In this document: one piece after another, positions 53,214 through 64,000 of the stretch | Position numbering within the stretch: the first letter of the stretch is position 1 | How the letters are laid out: the number at the start of each line of letters is the position of its first letter | NCBI GenBank assembly: GCA_018261735.1 | Contig: JAGTRM010000014.1 | Location: 85,168-149,167, forward strand | Direction: 5' to 3' | Length of the DNA: 64,000 nucleotides | Origin: Pseudomonadota bacterium | GTDB lineage: Bacteria; Pseudomonadota; Gammaproteobacteria; Burkholderiales; Chitinibacteraceae | The notes under the pieces: model-generated | Database searches by the model: none | Seen by the model: the letters and a program-made list of their open reading frames with translations, nothing else | What the model was told of the DNA's origin: nothing | Position numbers and translations under genes: made by a program

Positions 53214-56132
53214 TCAGTTGCCAGGTAATTGCAAATACGGATGGTCGCGGGTCGGCTTGTCCAGGTAATAGCCCTGCACCTGATCGATGCCGATTTCCAC
53301 CAGCATGTCGAAAATCTGCTGGTTCTCCACAAATTCGGCGATCGTGGTTTTGCCCATGTCGCGTGCCATGGTCACCATGCCGCGCACAAAAACCTGGCTG
53401 TCATGGTCGGTGGGCAGATCGCGGATAAACAGGCCGTCGATCTTCAGCACATCGGCTTTCAGCTGCTTGAGATAGGCGAACGAGGCAAAGCCGGTACCGA
53501 AATCGTCCAGGCATACCGTGCATCCCGTGGCGCGCAAGGCGTCGATAAAGCGCTGCGCGTCGCGCATGTCGGAAACGGCCGCTGTTTCAGTCAGTTCGAC
53601 CAGCAGGCGCTCCGGTGCCACGCGATGGGTCAGCAGCTGGCGGTTGATGAACTCCGGCAAATCGGGTTCGTCGAAGGATCGACCGGAAATGTTGACCGCG
53701 ATCGACGGGATATTCTTGTTCGAGCCCAGCAGTTCGATCACCGTGCGCAGTACCCAGCGGTCGATGTCGATGATCTTGCCGGTGGTTTCCGCATGCGAAA
53801 TAAACTGGCCCGGCATGATGATATCGCCCGGCGACTGGCTGTCTTTCATGCGAATCAATGCTTCCAGATGCGCCAGCCGCTTGTTGTGGGTGTAGTAAAT
53901 GCCCTGGAAGTGCAATTCGAAGCCGTTATTGGCCAGCGCTTCCACGATGCGGTCTTTCCACGACAGGCGGTTGATCGCATCGCGCGACTGGTCGGAATCG
54001 GGCCGGTAAACCCGCCATGTCGATTTGCCCGCGGCCTTGGCCTGATACATGGCTGAATCGGCGTGGGCGACCAGCTCCTGCGCGGTATCGGCATGCAGCG
54101 GGAACATGGCGACCCCGAGACTGCCGGCCGGGTGCAGCGTGTAATTGCCGGTGGAAAACTGGATCTGGGCAATGGTGTTGATGATGCGTTCGGCCAGCCG
54201 GCTGATCTCGAATTCATTGCAATCGGGCACCAGCACGGCGAATTCATCGCCGCCCAGGCGCGACAGCACTTCGTGCCGGCGCACCTGCTTGCTGATTTCG
54301 CGGGCGATGGTTTGCAGCAACTGGTCGCCGACGCCGTGGCCGAAGTTGTCGTTGACGTGCTTGAACTCGTCCAGATCGAAGAACAGCAGCGCCATGGTGC
54401 TCTGGCGTCGGTCGGCATCGGACACCATGCGTTCCAGTTCCTGCTGGAAGCGATGGCGGTTATAGAGCCCGGTCAGCGCGTCGCGCTCGGCCAGGTTGAC
54501 CATGTGCGCGGCCAGTTCGCGCTGCTGCGTCACATCCTCATACACCCACATCCGGCCATTGCCGGCGCCTTGCAGGTCCAACACGTTGTAGCAATGCTGG
54601 GTGATGATCCGGCCATCGCCCATGACGATTTCACCGTAATCGGAACGGCCTTCCAGCATGGACAGTTCATCCAGCAGCGGCGTGGGCATTCCCGAGATGT
54701 CGGGACGGTTGTCGGCCTGTTGCAAAACCTGCCCCATCGAGCGCCCGGTCAGCGCCTGGTTGGGTGCAATGCCCCAGAGCGCGCAGAACGCCGGGTTATG
54801 AAACATCACCCGGTTGTCGTTGTCGACGAACAGCACACCAAAACGCATGGCTGAAAGCAACGCGGTCAGGCGTGCACGTTCGGTTTCGGCGCGGCTGAGA
54901 TAGCTTTGGCCCAGCGCTTGCAGCTGGCGCAATTCCACCACGGCCTTGCGCAGCGCCAGGCGGTCTTCCTTCAGTTCGGAATTGTCGCGAATGCTTGCGC
55001 GCAGGCCCAGATAGCTGCCGCGGCTGTCAAACAGCGGTTGCCAGGTCATCGATGCCCAAAACAGCGAACTGTTGCGGCGTTGGGCCCGGAACTCGAAATC
55101 CTGGACGGTGGTACGGTTGTCCAGGGCGTTCTTGATGGTGTCGGTAAACTGGCTGCGTTCTTCCGGCGTGGCCAGGGTCAACGGAAAATCCTGCAGCAGC
55201 ATGCATTCGTTGACACTGTAGCCGGTCAGCCGGGTGATCGAGGCATTGACCCAGACCAGCCTTCCTTCCGGGTTCAGCCATAATTCCGCGCTGTAGCTGT
55301 AGTCGGCGAGGATGTGGAATTTTTCTTCGCTCTGCGACAGCGCCTGCACCCGGAGCTTGATGGAACGGATCATGTCATTGAAACGGCTGGTCAACTGGGC
55401 GATTTCATCGCCGCATGAGGGTATCGGCAGTTCCTGGTAATTGCCGGTGGCGACGTTTTCCGCCGAGGCGATCAGGCGATAGAGCTGGCGGGTCAGCCAG
55501 ATGCCGACGGCCAGCATCAGCAGCACGGACAGCACCAGTCCGGTCAACAGCATGAGCGCATTCTGCAGCATCAGGCGCTGGATTCCCTGCTGGGCGATTT
55601 CGGTGGAAATGCCAAAGTGCAGTTCGGCGAGCTTTTCTCCGCCAAAACCAATTGGCGTTGCGGCGTGAATCATCGTGCCCAAGCGGTTGGTTTTCAACAG
55701 CTTGTCAGGTTCGGGCAGGGGGCGGGCGATATCCCAGCCTCGTGCCGCGATGATGCGCCCGCGCGGATCGAGCAATACCAGGTAATCGATGCCTTCGGGC
55801 GCGCGGATGCCATCGAGCAGGTCTGCGGCGCGGGCCAGGTCTCCGTTGGAAAGTGGAGCGACGAATGCCGCGTTGAGCAGCCGGGAAAGCTCGGCGCTGC
55901 GCACTTCGACGGAACGCACGGCCATGTCGTTCCAGATGCGCGAGGTATTGAACAGCAAGGCGGCCAAAACTGCGCATTGCACCAGAACGCTGGCAACTAT
56001 CAGGCGGGCACGAAGCGAGTTCAGGAACGGCAGTTTGGGCATGGTCACCTTTTCCCCTGGCGGGGCGATCTCCCTTGGTGTCATTGAACGGAGTGTTGCA
56101 ACCCCGGGCGGATTGGATCTTTCCTGCTGCAT
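53214..56132 (-). CDS. membrane GGDEF-EAL protein with periplasmic, HAMP and PAS domains
   Basis: Protein of 972 residues: membrane helix (about 43-63), periplasmic sensor part, second helix (about 190-212), HAMP linker, two PAS-type domains (about 275-385 and 425-540), GGDEF domain with intact GGDEF, and EAL domain. EAL residues are all visible: EAL in HLEALIRM, NISG, ELTET, DDFGTG, KIDG, EFVEN and QGYYLDKP. Both cyclase and phosphodiesterase activity are therefore possible; the inhibitory site reads RRHE instead of RxxD. It controls cyclic di-GMP. The ATG at 56132 has GAGG five bases upstream; 56042 (MPKLPFLNS) is an alternative start closer to the helix. It converges on rlpA. Confidence 0.92.
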   Translation of the reverse strand: MQQERSNPPGVATLRSMTPREIAPPGEKVTMPKLPFLNSLRARLIVASVLVQCAVLAALLFNTSRIWNDMAVRSVEVRSAELSRLLNAAFVAPLSNGDLARAADLLDGIRAPEGIDYLVLLDPRGRIIAARGWDIARPLPEPDKLLKTNRLGTMIHAATPIGFGGEKLAELHFGISTEIAQQGIQRLMLQNALMLLTGLVLSVLLMLAVGIWLTRQLYRLIASAENVATGNYQELPIPSCGDEIAQLTSRFNDMIRSIKLRVQALSQSEEKFHILADYSYSAELWLNPEGRLVWVNASITRLTGYSVNECMLLQDFPLTLATPEERSQFTDTIKNALDNRTTVQDFEFRAQRRNSSLFWASMTWQPLFDSRGSYLGLRASIRDNSELKEDRLALRKAVVELRQLQALGQSYLSRAETERARLTALLSAMRFGVLFVDNDNRVMFHNPAFCALWGIAPNQALTGRSMGQVLQQADNRPDISGMPTPLLDELSMLEGRSDYGEIVMGDGRIITQHCYNVLDLQGAGNGRMWVYEDVTQQRELAAHMVNLAERDALTGLYNRHRFQQELERMVSDADRRQSTMALLFFDLDEFKHVNDNFGHGVGDQLLQTIAREISKQVRRHEVLSRLGGDEFAVLVPDCNEFEISRLAERIINTIAQIQFSTGNYTLHPAGSLGVAMFPLHADTAQELVAHADSAMYQAKAAGKSTWRVYRPDSDQSRDAINRLSWKDRIVEALANNGFELHFQGIYYTHNKRLAHLEALIRMKDSQSPGDIIMPGQFISHAETTGKIIDIDRWVLRTVIELLGSNKNIPSIAVNISGRSFDEPDLPEFINRQLLTHRVAPERLLVELTETAAVSDMRDAQRFIDALRATGCTVCLDDFGTGFASFAYLKQLKADVLKIDGLFIRDLPTDHDSQVFVRGMVTMARDMGKTTIAEFVENQQIFDMLVEIGIDQVQGYYLDKPTRDHPYLQLPGN

Positions 56133-56474
56133 TGTGCCTCAAGCTGTTGATAGCGCAAGCCCGTGGCGCGTTGCGGGCGATGGTGTGTGGCGATAAGGCA
56201 GCATTTCCCAGGTTGATGCCAAATTTACAAGGATCTCTGTAATCATTATTGGCATGCGTTTGCGTTTTAAACTTGCATGATTTTTACTGGACTGTTTTAT
56301 TTCGCCGGCGGCATGAACATGAACTTTCCAATCTGAAAAATAACATTGAAACTGTAACCGTGCCGAAGATAAATAACCCGCATTCAGACCGTGTGATGCC
56401 GAACAAGGGGTAATCGGGATCACGCAGAGCGATGTGAGCGGCGGCCTTCGCCGTCCCCCTACCCGTGCGAGCCT
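56133..56474. other. divergent intergenic region before aas, with candidate promoter
   Basis: About 340 bases between divergent genes, more AT-rich than the flanks at 56200-56400. A possible rightward promoter is TTGAAA (56346-56351) with GATAAA (56368-56373) at 16 bases, leaving a leader of about 100 bases that contains a small GGCGGCC hairpin near 56440. No gene seen. Confidence 0.4.
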
Positions 56475-58640
56475 ATGAAAATGTTGCTGAAACTGATCTT
56501 TCGTCTGACCTTGAAAATACTCTTTCGCGTTGAGGTTCGTGGCGACTGGCCGGCCAAGCTGCCCGAGCGATTGCTGATTGTGGCCAATCATGAATCGTTT
56601 CTCGATGGCATGTTGCTGGCGCTGTTCCTGCCGATCCATCCGGTGTTTGTGGTGCATACCAAGGTGGCCGAACACTGGCTGTTCGGGTGGCTCCTGCGCC
56701 ATGTCGATTATCTGGCCGTGGATCCGACCAGCCCGATGGCGATCAAGCAGGTGGTCAAGCTGGTGGAAGCCGGTCGGCCGGTGGCGATTTTCCCGGAAGG
56801 GCGCATCACGGTGACCGGCTCGCTGATGAAGGTCTACGACGGCCCGGCTTTTATCGCCGCGCACACGGGTGCGGCGGTCTTGCCGATCCGGCTGGACGGG
56901 CCGCGCCTGAGTTATTTCAGCCGCATGGGTGGCAATCACCCGCGCCATTTTTTGCCCAAGTTGCGCCTGATCGTGATGCCGCTGGAAACGATTGCGATCG
57001 CATCGCAAGGCACTGCACACGAGCGTCGCCGGCTGGCCGGGGAGGCGCTGCGCAAGATCATGCAGCACATGCTGTTCGCCTCGTGCCCGATCGGCACGCT
57101 GTTTGATGCCTTGCTCGATGCCATAGCGGTGTGGGGGCGCAAGCACCGGCTGGTGGAAGACATGCGCCAGGTCGAGTATTCCTACGGCGAGTTTCTGAAA
57201 ATGGCACTGGCCTTGGGGCGGCTGAGTGCCAAGCTGGTTCCAGAGGGCGAGCGAGTCGGCGTACTGCTACCCAACGTGACACCGACGCTCGCGCTGGTGC
57301 TGGGGGCCACGGCACTGCGGCGGGTGCCGGCCATGCTCAACTACACTTCGGGGTTCGCCGGCATGGAGGCGGCCTGCGTGGCGGCGACTGTGCCGGTGGT
57401 CATCACCTCGCGGGCGTTTGAAGAAGCGGCGCATCTGAAGGAAGCCATTGCCGGGCTTGCTGCGCACCGCACGGTGGTTTATCTGGAAGACCTGCGCGAG
57501 CGTTTTACGCTGGGCGACAAGCTCTGGTTGCTGGCGGCGCTGTGCTGGCCGCGCCGCGTCGTGCCGCAGGGCGATCCGCAAGCGGCCGCGGTCACGCTGT
57601 TTACTTCCGGTTCGGAAGGCGCGCCCAAGGGCGTGGTGCTCAGCCATCGCAACCTGCTTTCCAACCTGGCACAGGTGCGCTCGGTGATCGCTTTCACCCC
57701 GGCCGACAAGTTCCTGAACGCACTGCCCCTGTTCCACTCGTTCGGCCTGACGGCGGGCGGCCTGTTGCCGCTGATGACGGGCACGCGCCTGTTCCTCTAT
57801 CCCTCGCCATTGCATTACCGCGTGATTCCTGAGGTGGCGTACGATCGGGATTGCACCGTGCTGTTTGGCACCAGCACCTTCCTTGGCAATTATGCCAAAC
57901 ATGCACATCCCTACGATTTCTACCGGATGCGCTTTGTCGTGGCTGGCGCGGAACGCTTGTCGCCCGCCGTGCGCGAAACCTGGTTCGAAAAATTCGGTAT
58001 CCGTATCCTGGAAGGTTACGGCACCACGGAAGCCTCGCCGGTGCTTTCGGTGAACACGCCGATGGCCTATCGCAGCGGCACCGTCGGGCAGTTCCTGCCC
58101 GGGATCGAGTACTGGCTGGAGCCGGTGCCCGGCGTGGAGGAGGGCGGCATTCTGCATGTGCGCGGACCAAACGTGATGCAGGGTTATCTGCGCCTGGGTC
58201 ACCCTGGCGTACTGGAACCGACGGCATCCCTGCATGGCCCGGGCTGGTATTCAACCGGTGATATCGTGACGGTGGATGCCGAAGGCTTCATCACGATCAA
58301 GGGGCGGCTCAAGCGCTTTGCCAAGATCGCGGGCGAAATGATCTCGCTCGAAATCGTGGAGAAGCTGGCCGCGCTGGTCGATTCTACCGGGCAGCACGCA
58401 GCCAGCAGCCGCGTCGATGAAATGAAGGGCGAGGCGCTGGTGCTGTTTACCACCAGCAAGTCCGTGCAGTTCGATCGCCTGGTCGAAACGGCCCGCCAGC
58501 GCAGTCTGCCGAGCCTTGCCGTGCCGCGCGATGTCCGCCTGGTTGCCGCGCTGCCCTTGCTGGGCTCGGGCAAGGTGGATTATGTAACGCTCAAGCAATG
58601 GGCCGAGAGCGCGCTGCCGGAAATCGGCGCAACCCAATAA
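56475..58640 (+). CDS. aas: bifunctional acyl-ACP synthetase / 2-acylglycerophosphoethanolamine acyltransferase
   Basis: Protein of 721 residues, the length of Aas. The N-terminal PlsC-type acyltransferase (about 1-200) has NHESFLD and FPEGRIT. The C-terminal AMP-binding synthetase has the P-loop TSGSEGAPKGV, ALPLFHSFGLTAG, GYGTTEASPVLS, STGDIVTVDAEGFITIKGR and a catalytic lysine region GSGKVDY near the end. It re-acylates lyso-phosphatidylethanolamine with fatty acid at the inner membrane. The usual partner lplT (lysolipid flippase) is not next to it here. pssA elsewhere in the window supplies the same lipid branch. Confidence 0.93.
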   Translation: MKMLLKLIFRLTLKILFRVEVRGDWPAKLPERLLIVANHESFLDGMLLALFLPIHPVFVVHTKVAEHWLFGWLLRHVDYLAVDPTSPMAIKQVVKLVEAGRPVAIFPEGRITVTGSLMKVYDGPAFIAAHTGAAVLPIRLDGPRLSYFSRMGGNHPRHFLPKLRLIVMPLETIAIASQGTAHERRRLAGEALRKIMQHMLFASCPIGTLFDALLDAIAVWGRKHRLVEDMRQVEYSYGEFLKMALALGRLSAKLVPEGERVGVLLPNVTPTLALVLGATALRRVPAMLNYTSGFAGMEAACVAATVPVVITSRAFEEAAHLKEAIAGLAAHRTVVYLEDLRERFTLGDKLWLLAALCWPRRVVPQGDPQAAAVTLFTSGSEGAPKGVVLSHRNLLSNLAQVRSVIAFTPADKFLNALPLFHSFGLTAGGLLPLMTGTRLFLYPSPLHYRVIPEVAYDRDCTVLFGTSTFLGNYAKHAHPYDFYRMRFVVAGAERLSPAVRETWFEKFGIRILEGYGTTEASPVLSVNTPMAYRSGTVGQFLPGIEYWLEPVPGVEEGGILHVRGPNVMQGYLRLGHPGVLEPTASLHGPGWYSTGDIVTVDAEGFITIKGRLKRFAKIAGEMISLEIVEKLAALVDSTGQHAASSRVDEMKGEALVLFTTSKSVQFDRLVETARQRSLPSLAVPRDVRLVAALPLLGSGKVDYVTLKQWAESALPEIGATQ

Positions 58641-58662
58641 TCCCGGGATTGTTCAATGGTAT

Positions 58663-59424
58663 TCAGCGAACCAGATCGAATACCAGCTTGCCCAGCAGCA
58701 CCAGGACCAAGACCAGGAACAAGCGCCGCAACCAGAGATTGCCGCCTTTCATCGCCAGGCGGCTGCCAGCCCAGGCACCGGCCATCATGGCCACCGCCAT
58801 CGGAATGGCCAGGTGGTAGTAGACCAGCCCCGCCGGGATAAAGAAGGCCAGCGCGCCGAGGTTGGTGGCCATGTTGACCACCTTGGCGCAGGCCGATGCG
58901 CGCAGGAAGTCGAAGTGAAACACGCGCACGAACAGGAAGATCAGGAAGCTGCCGGCGCCCGGGCCAAAGAAACCTTCATAGAAGCCGATGACCGCCCCCA
59001 GCAACAGTCCGCGATACAGGTCATGACGCGAGATCGGAATGTGGGCATCCTGCGTGCCGAATTCCGGCTTGAACCAGGTGTAGACCAGCATCACGACCAG
59101 CAGTACCACCACGAACGGCTTGATCCAGCTTGCCGGCAGCAGATAGATCGTGCGCGCACCCAGATGAGCACCGCAAAAGGCCGCTGCGCCGGCCAGGGCG
59201 AGCAATTTCCACGGCAACGGAATGCGCCGCGCATACTGCTGCGCCGCAGTTCCCAGCCCGACAAACGAAGCGCATTTCTCTGTGGCGATCAACATCGCCG
59301 GCAGCGCGCGCGGAAACAGCGCAAACAGACCCGGAACCAGAATCAGCCCGCCGCCGCCGATCGAAGCGTTGAGCATGCCGCTGATGAAAGTCAGCGGCAG
59401 CAAGATATAGAGTTCTGTAGTCAT
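58663..59424 (-). CDS. TSUP-family (TauE/SafE) membrane transporter
   Basis: Protein of 253 residues with about eight helices and the TSUP repeat motifs GMLNASIGGGGLILVPGLFALF and GFYEGFFGPGAGSFLIFLFV. The family moves sulfite, sulfonates or other small anions across the inner membrane; the substrate here is unknown. The frame is open far upstream, but ATG 59424 gives the family start MTTELYILLPLTFISG. It converges on aas with 22 bases between stops. Confidence 0.9.
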   Translation of the reverse strand: MTTELYILLPLTFISGMLNASIGGGGLILVPGLFALFPRALPAMLIATEKCASFVGLGTAAQQYARRIPLPWKLLALAGAAAFCGAHLGARTIYLLPASWIKPFVVVLLVVMLVYTWFKPEFGTQDAHIPISRHDLYRGLLLGAVIGFYEGFFGPGAGSFLIFLFVRVFHFDFLRASACAKVVNMATNLGALAFFIPAGLVYYHLAIPMAVAMMAGAWAGSRLAMKGGNLWLRRLFLVLVLVLLGKLVFDLVR

Positions 59425-59492
59425 GGCGTCGCGCGGGAGGGAGGGTCGGGCATGGTAGGCCGGCGGGAGGCCCGGGCATTGTAAAAATGCGA

Positions 59493-59951
59493 CTAGCGCA
59501 GCCGGTCGCCAAAACTGACCAGCAGCACACCGACCAGCACCAGCGCGGCGCCCAGCAGGCGTGGCGTGGAAAGTTCTCGCACCGGTAGCCCCAGGATGCC
59601 GAATCGGTCGAACAGCAGTGAGGCTAGGATCTGGCCGCAAATGATGACAGCCAGCATGACGGCGACGCCGATGCGTGGCGCCAGCAGCGTGGTACCGAAT
59701 ACAAACAGCGCGCCCATGGCCCCGCCGGTCAGTTGCCACCAAGTGGCTTGCCCAAGCTGGGTAAAGCTCGACCATTTCTGCTGGGTCAATAGTGAGATCA
59801 GCAACAGGCTGAGCGTGCCGACGCCGAACGAGATCAATGCCGCGATGACGGTACTGCCGCCAATCACGATCTTGAGCTGGTTGTTGATGGTCGACTGCAG
59901 CGGCACGATCAGGCCGATGGTCAGCGCCAGTAACAGATAGAGTGGATACAT
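59493..59951 (-). CDS. DMT-family transporter, YdcZ (DUF606) type
   Basis: Protein of 152 residues with about five helices; half the size of EamA exporters. It matches the YdcZ type (IGLIVPLQSTINNQLKIVIGGSTVIAALISFGVG, APRIGVAVMLAVIICGQILASLLFDRFG). ATG 59951 has AAGGA six bases upstream; an ATG nine codons earlier lacks one. Such small members may act as dimers. Substrate unknown. Confidence 0.88.
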   Translation of the reverse strand: MYPLYLLLALTIGLIVPLQSTINNQLKIVIGGSTVIAALISFGVGTLSLLLISLLTQQKWSSFTQLGQATWWQLTGGAMGALFVFGTTLLAPRIGVAVMLAVIICGQILASLLFDRFGILGLPVRELSTPRLLGAALVLVGVLLVSFGDRLR

Positions 59952-59966
59952 GGCTATTCCTTGCAA

Positions 59967-59992
59967 AGAAAACGGCACGTCGCAACGTGCCG
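59967..59992 (-). terminator. Rho-independent terminator of thiC
   Basis: Eight-base perfect stem CGGCACGT/ACGTGCCG with four-base loop (59973-59992) and a T4 run on the minus strand, 24 bases after the thiC stop. Confidence 0.75.
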
Positions 59993-60016
59993 CGGTGTTG
60001 AGTCTGTAAATTCAGA

Positions 60017-62049
<2,033 letters not shown>

Positions 62050-62154
62050 GCGAATGAGCGTGAAGCTAAAGGAGTTGGCGGGCAAATGCAAGTGGTTTTC
62101 GTTTGAACGGCATTTCGTTATTTTTTGCAAATTTTATAAAGATTTTGAGCGAAA

Positions 62155-62190
62155 CAACGATGGTCGGACCATTGTTGCACCTCGTATAAT
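62155..62190 (+). promoter_or_regulatory. promoter of the polysaccharide locus with GntR/FadR-type dyad
   Basis: TATAAT at 62185-62190, 44 bases before the Wzz-type gene. The place of the -35 is covered by a 23-base inverted repeat (62155-62177) with arms CAACGATGGTC and GACCATTGTTG around one base; the arms differ at one position. Its core TGGTCGGACCA fits the TGGTCnGACCA consensus of FadR-subfamily GntR regulators. The regulator is not in the window. Confidence 0.6.
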
Positions 62191-62233
62191 CAGCAGCCTT
62201 GTTTATGTATGTGTAAATTATTGTAAGGATTGT

Positions 62234-63325
62234 ATGGATACCCAAGCGCGCCCCCAAGAAAATCCGGTGGATGATGAAATCAGTTTGCTTGATCTGTTTT
62301 TGGTGTTGGTTAAACACAAATGGCTGGTGTTTGGCTTGCCGGTGCTTGCGGCTGCCATTGCGGCAGTTGTGGTATTTTTGTTGCCCAATAAATTCACTGC
62401 GACGCTCAAGATTGCGCCTTCCAAATCGTCGGCGCTTTATCTCTGGATGCTGAAGTCGGATAGCTTGTCTTTTGATATTGCGCAAAAGCTGGATCTGCAA
62501 AAAATCTACGGAACAAGCGGACGCGGTCAATTGCTACGGGCAATTGATAGTCATGTCAAAGTGACCAGTAATCCCAAAGACGGTTATGTGGATGTGATGG
62601 TTACCGATAAAGATCCAGCACTGGCGGCGCGCGTGGCAAATGCCTTCGGTGAGGGGATGGTGGACAATCTGCTCAAATTGCGTTTGACGGATATGACTCG
62701 TGCTATTTACGAACTCAAGTCCCGCCGCGAATTAATACAGAAGGATATTGAAGCGGCACAGCGTGAGCTTGGTAAGCCGGAATTGGCCAAGGTCGTGGCT
62801 GCTATTTCAACTGCAGATCGTTACGGAATCAGCAGTATGGCTGGAATTCAGGCAGAGCAGTCCATGCAGTCCATGCAGTCCATTCAATCCATTCAGTCTG
62901 TACCGTTAGGCGCCGAACTAACCCAAAGTGAGATGGTTCGCTTGCAAGAACAGGTGGCCACTTTGCAACGGATGTTGGTCGATGCGTCCAAACGCCAAGT
63001 GCCTGCCGTTGAACATGGCTTGCTAATGGCGGCTGTCGATCAGTATCAGAAGCATGCCTATGCGGTAGCCCTGATCGATCGGCTGGATCGCAGGATCGCG
63101 TTCCTTTCCAAGCAGGAGCGCGAAGAGATCAAATTACTTCCGGCAGAAGTGCCTGATGAGAAATCCGGCCCCAAGCGTACCCTGATCATTCTGCTTGCTG
63201 GGTTGGCTGGTTTCTTTGTGGCCGTGCTCACTGCTTTTGTGCGGGAGTGGTGGGGGAATTTGAACTCGGATGCGAATAGTTCCGTTGTGCTTGGGAAAAT
63301 ACGCAGTCATTGGGGGGCGAAATAA
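62234..63325 (+). CDS. Wzz-type polysaccharide co-polymerase / chain-length determinant protein
   Basis: Protein of 363 residues: N-terminal part with a Wzz domain (DEISLLDLFLVLVKHKWLVFGLPVLAAAIAAVVVFLLPNKFTATLKI; helix about 31-51), a periplasmic coiled-coil-rich region and a C-terminal membrane helix (about 315-337, RTLIILLAGLAGFFVAVLTAFVREWW). It should set the chain length of O antigen or capsule in the inner membrane. ATG 62234 has AAGGA upstream; the frame is open to 62054 in the thiC leader. It contains a short QSM/QSI repeat (about 209-221). The next gene follows with no gap. Confidence 0.87.
   Translation: MDTQARPQENPVDDEISLLDLFLVLVKHKWLVFGLPVLAAAIAAVVVFLLPNKFTATLKIAPSKSSALYLWMLKSDSLSFDIAQKLDLQKIYGTSGRGQLLRAIDSHVKVTSNPKDGYVDVMVTDKDPALAARVANAFGEGMVDNLLKLRLTDMTRAIYELKSRRELIQKDIEAAQRELGKPELAKVVAAISTADRYGISSMAGIQAEQSMQSMQSIQSIQSVPLGAELTQSEMVRLQEQVATLQRMLVDASKRQVPAVEHGLLMAAVDQYQKHAYAVALIDRLDRRIAFLSKQEREEIKLLPAEVPDEKSGPKRTLIILLAGLAGFFVAVLTAFVREWWGNLNSDANSSVVLGKIRSHWGAK
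62858..62896 (+). repeat. nine-base tandem repeat inside the Wzz-type gene
   Basis: Four units of TCCATKCAR follow a leading CAG (62861-62896) and encode QSMQSMQSIQSIQS in the periplasmic coil. The unit length keeps the reading frame, so copy number could vary without breaking the gene. Confidence 0.8.
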
Positions 63326-64000
63326 TTGATTTTGGTGACTGGCGGTGCCGGTTTCATCGGCGGCAATTTCGTTCTGGACTGGCTGGCGCAGAGTGGCGAG
63401 CCGGTGGTCAATCTGGACAAGCTCACCTACGCGGGCAATCTCGATACCTTGAAATCGCTCGATGGCGATGCGCGGCATGTGTTCGTGCGCACCGATATCG
63501 GCGATCGCGAACTGGTCGCCAAACTCTTGGCCGAGCACCAGCCGCGCGCGGTGATCAACTTCGCTGCCGAATCGCATGTCGACCGCTCGATCCACGGTCC
63601 GGGCGAGTTCATCCAGACCAACGTGGTCGGCACCTTCAACCTGCTGGAAGCCGTGCGCGGCTACTGGAGCGCGCTGCCGACCGAGCAGAAAGCCGCCTTC
63701 CGTTTCCTGCATGTCTCGACCGACGAGGTGTACGGCTCGCTCGAACCGAGCGATCCCGCCTTCCGTGAAGACAATAATTACAAACCGAACAGTCCGTACT
63801 CGGCCAGCAAGGCGGCGTCCGACCATCTGGTGCGCGCTTGGCAACACACCTACGGCCTGCCGGTGCTGACCACCAACTGCTCGAACAACTACGGCCCGTA
63901 TCACTTCCCGGAAAAACTGATCCCGCTGGTGATCCTCAATGCCTTGGCCGGCAAGCCGCTGCCGATCTACGGCGATGGCATGCAGATCCGCGACTGGCTG
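63326..64000 (+). CDS. rfbB: dTDP-glucose 4,6-dehydratase (3' end beyond the window)
   Basis: The first 225 residues of a short-chain dehydrogenase with NAD-binding GGAGFIGG at the N terminus, [12 protein letters not shown], the [11 protein letters not shown] block, STDEVYG and the YxxxK pair in [11 protein letters not shown], followed by [18 protein letters not shown]. These are typical of RfbB/RmlB, which makes dTDP-4-keto-6-deoxyglucose for rhamnose and related sugars. The frame has no ATG at its head; a TTG at 63326, directly after the Wzz-type stop codon, is the likely start. Translational coupling with the preceding gene is probable. The gene is cut by the window end. Confidence 0.9.
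   Translation, partial: MILVTGGAGFIGGNFVLDWLAQSGEPVVNLDKLTYAGNLDTLKSLDGDARHVFVRTDIGDRELVAKLLAEHQPRAVINFAAESHVDRSIHGPGEFIQTNVVGTFNLLEAVRGYWSALPTEQKAAFRFLHVSTDEVYGSLEPSDPAFREDNNYKPNSPYSASKAASDHLVRAWQHTYGLPVLTTNCSNNYGPYHFPEKLIPLVILNALAGKPLPIYGDGMQIRDWL

Noticed and set aside
62861..62896. possible CRISPR-like repeat
   Set aside because: Units are nine bases, directly adjacent without spacers, and in frame inside a gene.

Overview
The window is GC-rich, densely packed chromosomal DNA from a Gram-negative bacterium. It is most likely a betaproteobacterium, perhaps of the Neisseriales/Chitinibacteraceae type; that rank is inferred from gene content and gene order, not measured. Support comes from LPS inner-core genes (waaC-waaA), TonB-dependent receptors, a type VI secretion VgrG, and the block gatBA(C) divergent from mreBCD-mrdA-rodA-rlpA. 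There are no tRNA or rRNA genes and no CRISPR array.

Layout. 1-13.3 kb: housekeeping and transport genes (TonB-like protein, GGDEF protein, waaC-waaA, DMT exporter, hemerythrin-domain protein, pssA, MFS exporter, pta, EamA exporter, moeB, DapA-family aldolase). 13.3-17.8 kb: a small accessory patch with an orphan cytosolic trypsin-like protease, a RAYT transposase between two inverted REP sequences, a decayed copy of an acetyltransferase 3' end, a membrane diguanylate cyclase, an intact GNAT acetyltransferase and a GST. 17.9-34.4 kb: an iron-uptake island. An FpvA/FhuE-type receptor diverges across two Fur boxes from an eight-gene operon whose order matches Pseudomonas fpvGHJKCDEF (PepSY membrane reductase, three small proteins, two ZnuA-like binding proteins, ABC ATPase and permease). 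It is followed by piuC, a PiuA/Fiu-type receptor, a third siderophore receptor and exbD-exbB-tonB, headed by two more Fur boxes. 34.8-42.3 kb: a type VI secretion vgrG island with a three-module peptidoglycan-hydrolase effector, a probable periplasmic immunity gene, a frameshifted paralogue of it, a DUF4431 protein, a secreted amidase and an LprI-like lysozyme-inhibitor protein. 42.4-53.2 kb: gatC-gatA-(lysE-type)-gatB on the minus strand and the rod-shape operon on the plus strand. 53.2-62 kb: a GGDEF-EAL protein, aas, two small transporters and thiC with its TPP riboswitch. 62.2-64 kb: the start of a polysaccharide locus (Wzz-type protein, then rfbB cut by the window end).

How the genes work together. 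The iron island holds the whole path for a ferri-siderophore reduced in the periplasm: receptor, TonB-ExbB-ExbD energy, inner-membrane reduction, periplasmic binding proteins and Fe export into the cytosol by ABC transport. No siderophore synthesis genes are present here, so use of foreign siderophores is the simplest reading. The T6SS island looks like a modular effector whose C-terminal toxin domain and immunity genes arrived on AT-rich DNA.

Most notable items: (i) the Fpv-type operon outside Pseudomonas, with one metal-ligand-bearing and one ligand-less binding protein; (ii) the composition break inside the T6SS effector with a broken second immunity gene; (iii) a GntR/FadR-type dyad on the promoter of the polysaccharide locus; (iv) a dyad overlapping the -10 of the hemerythrin gene; (v) a probably leaderless waaC.
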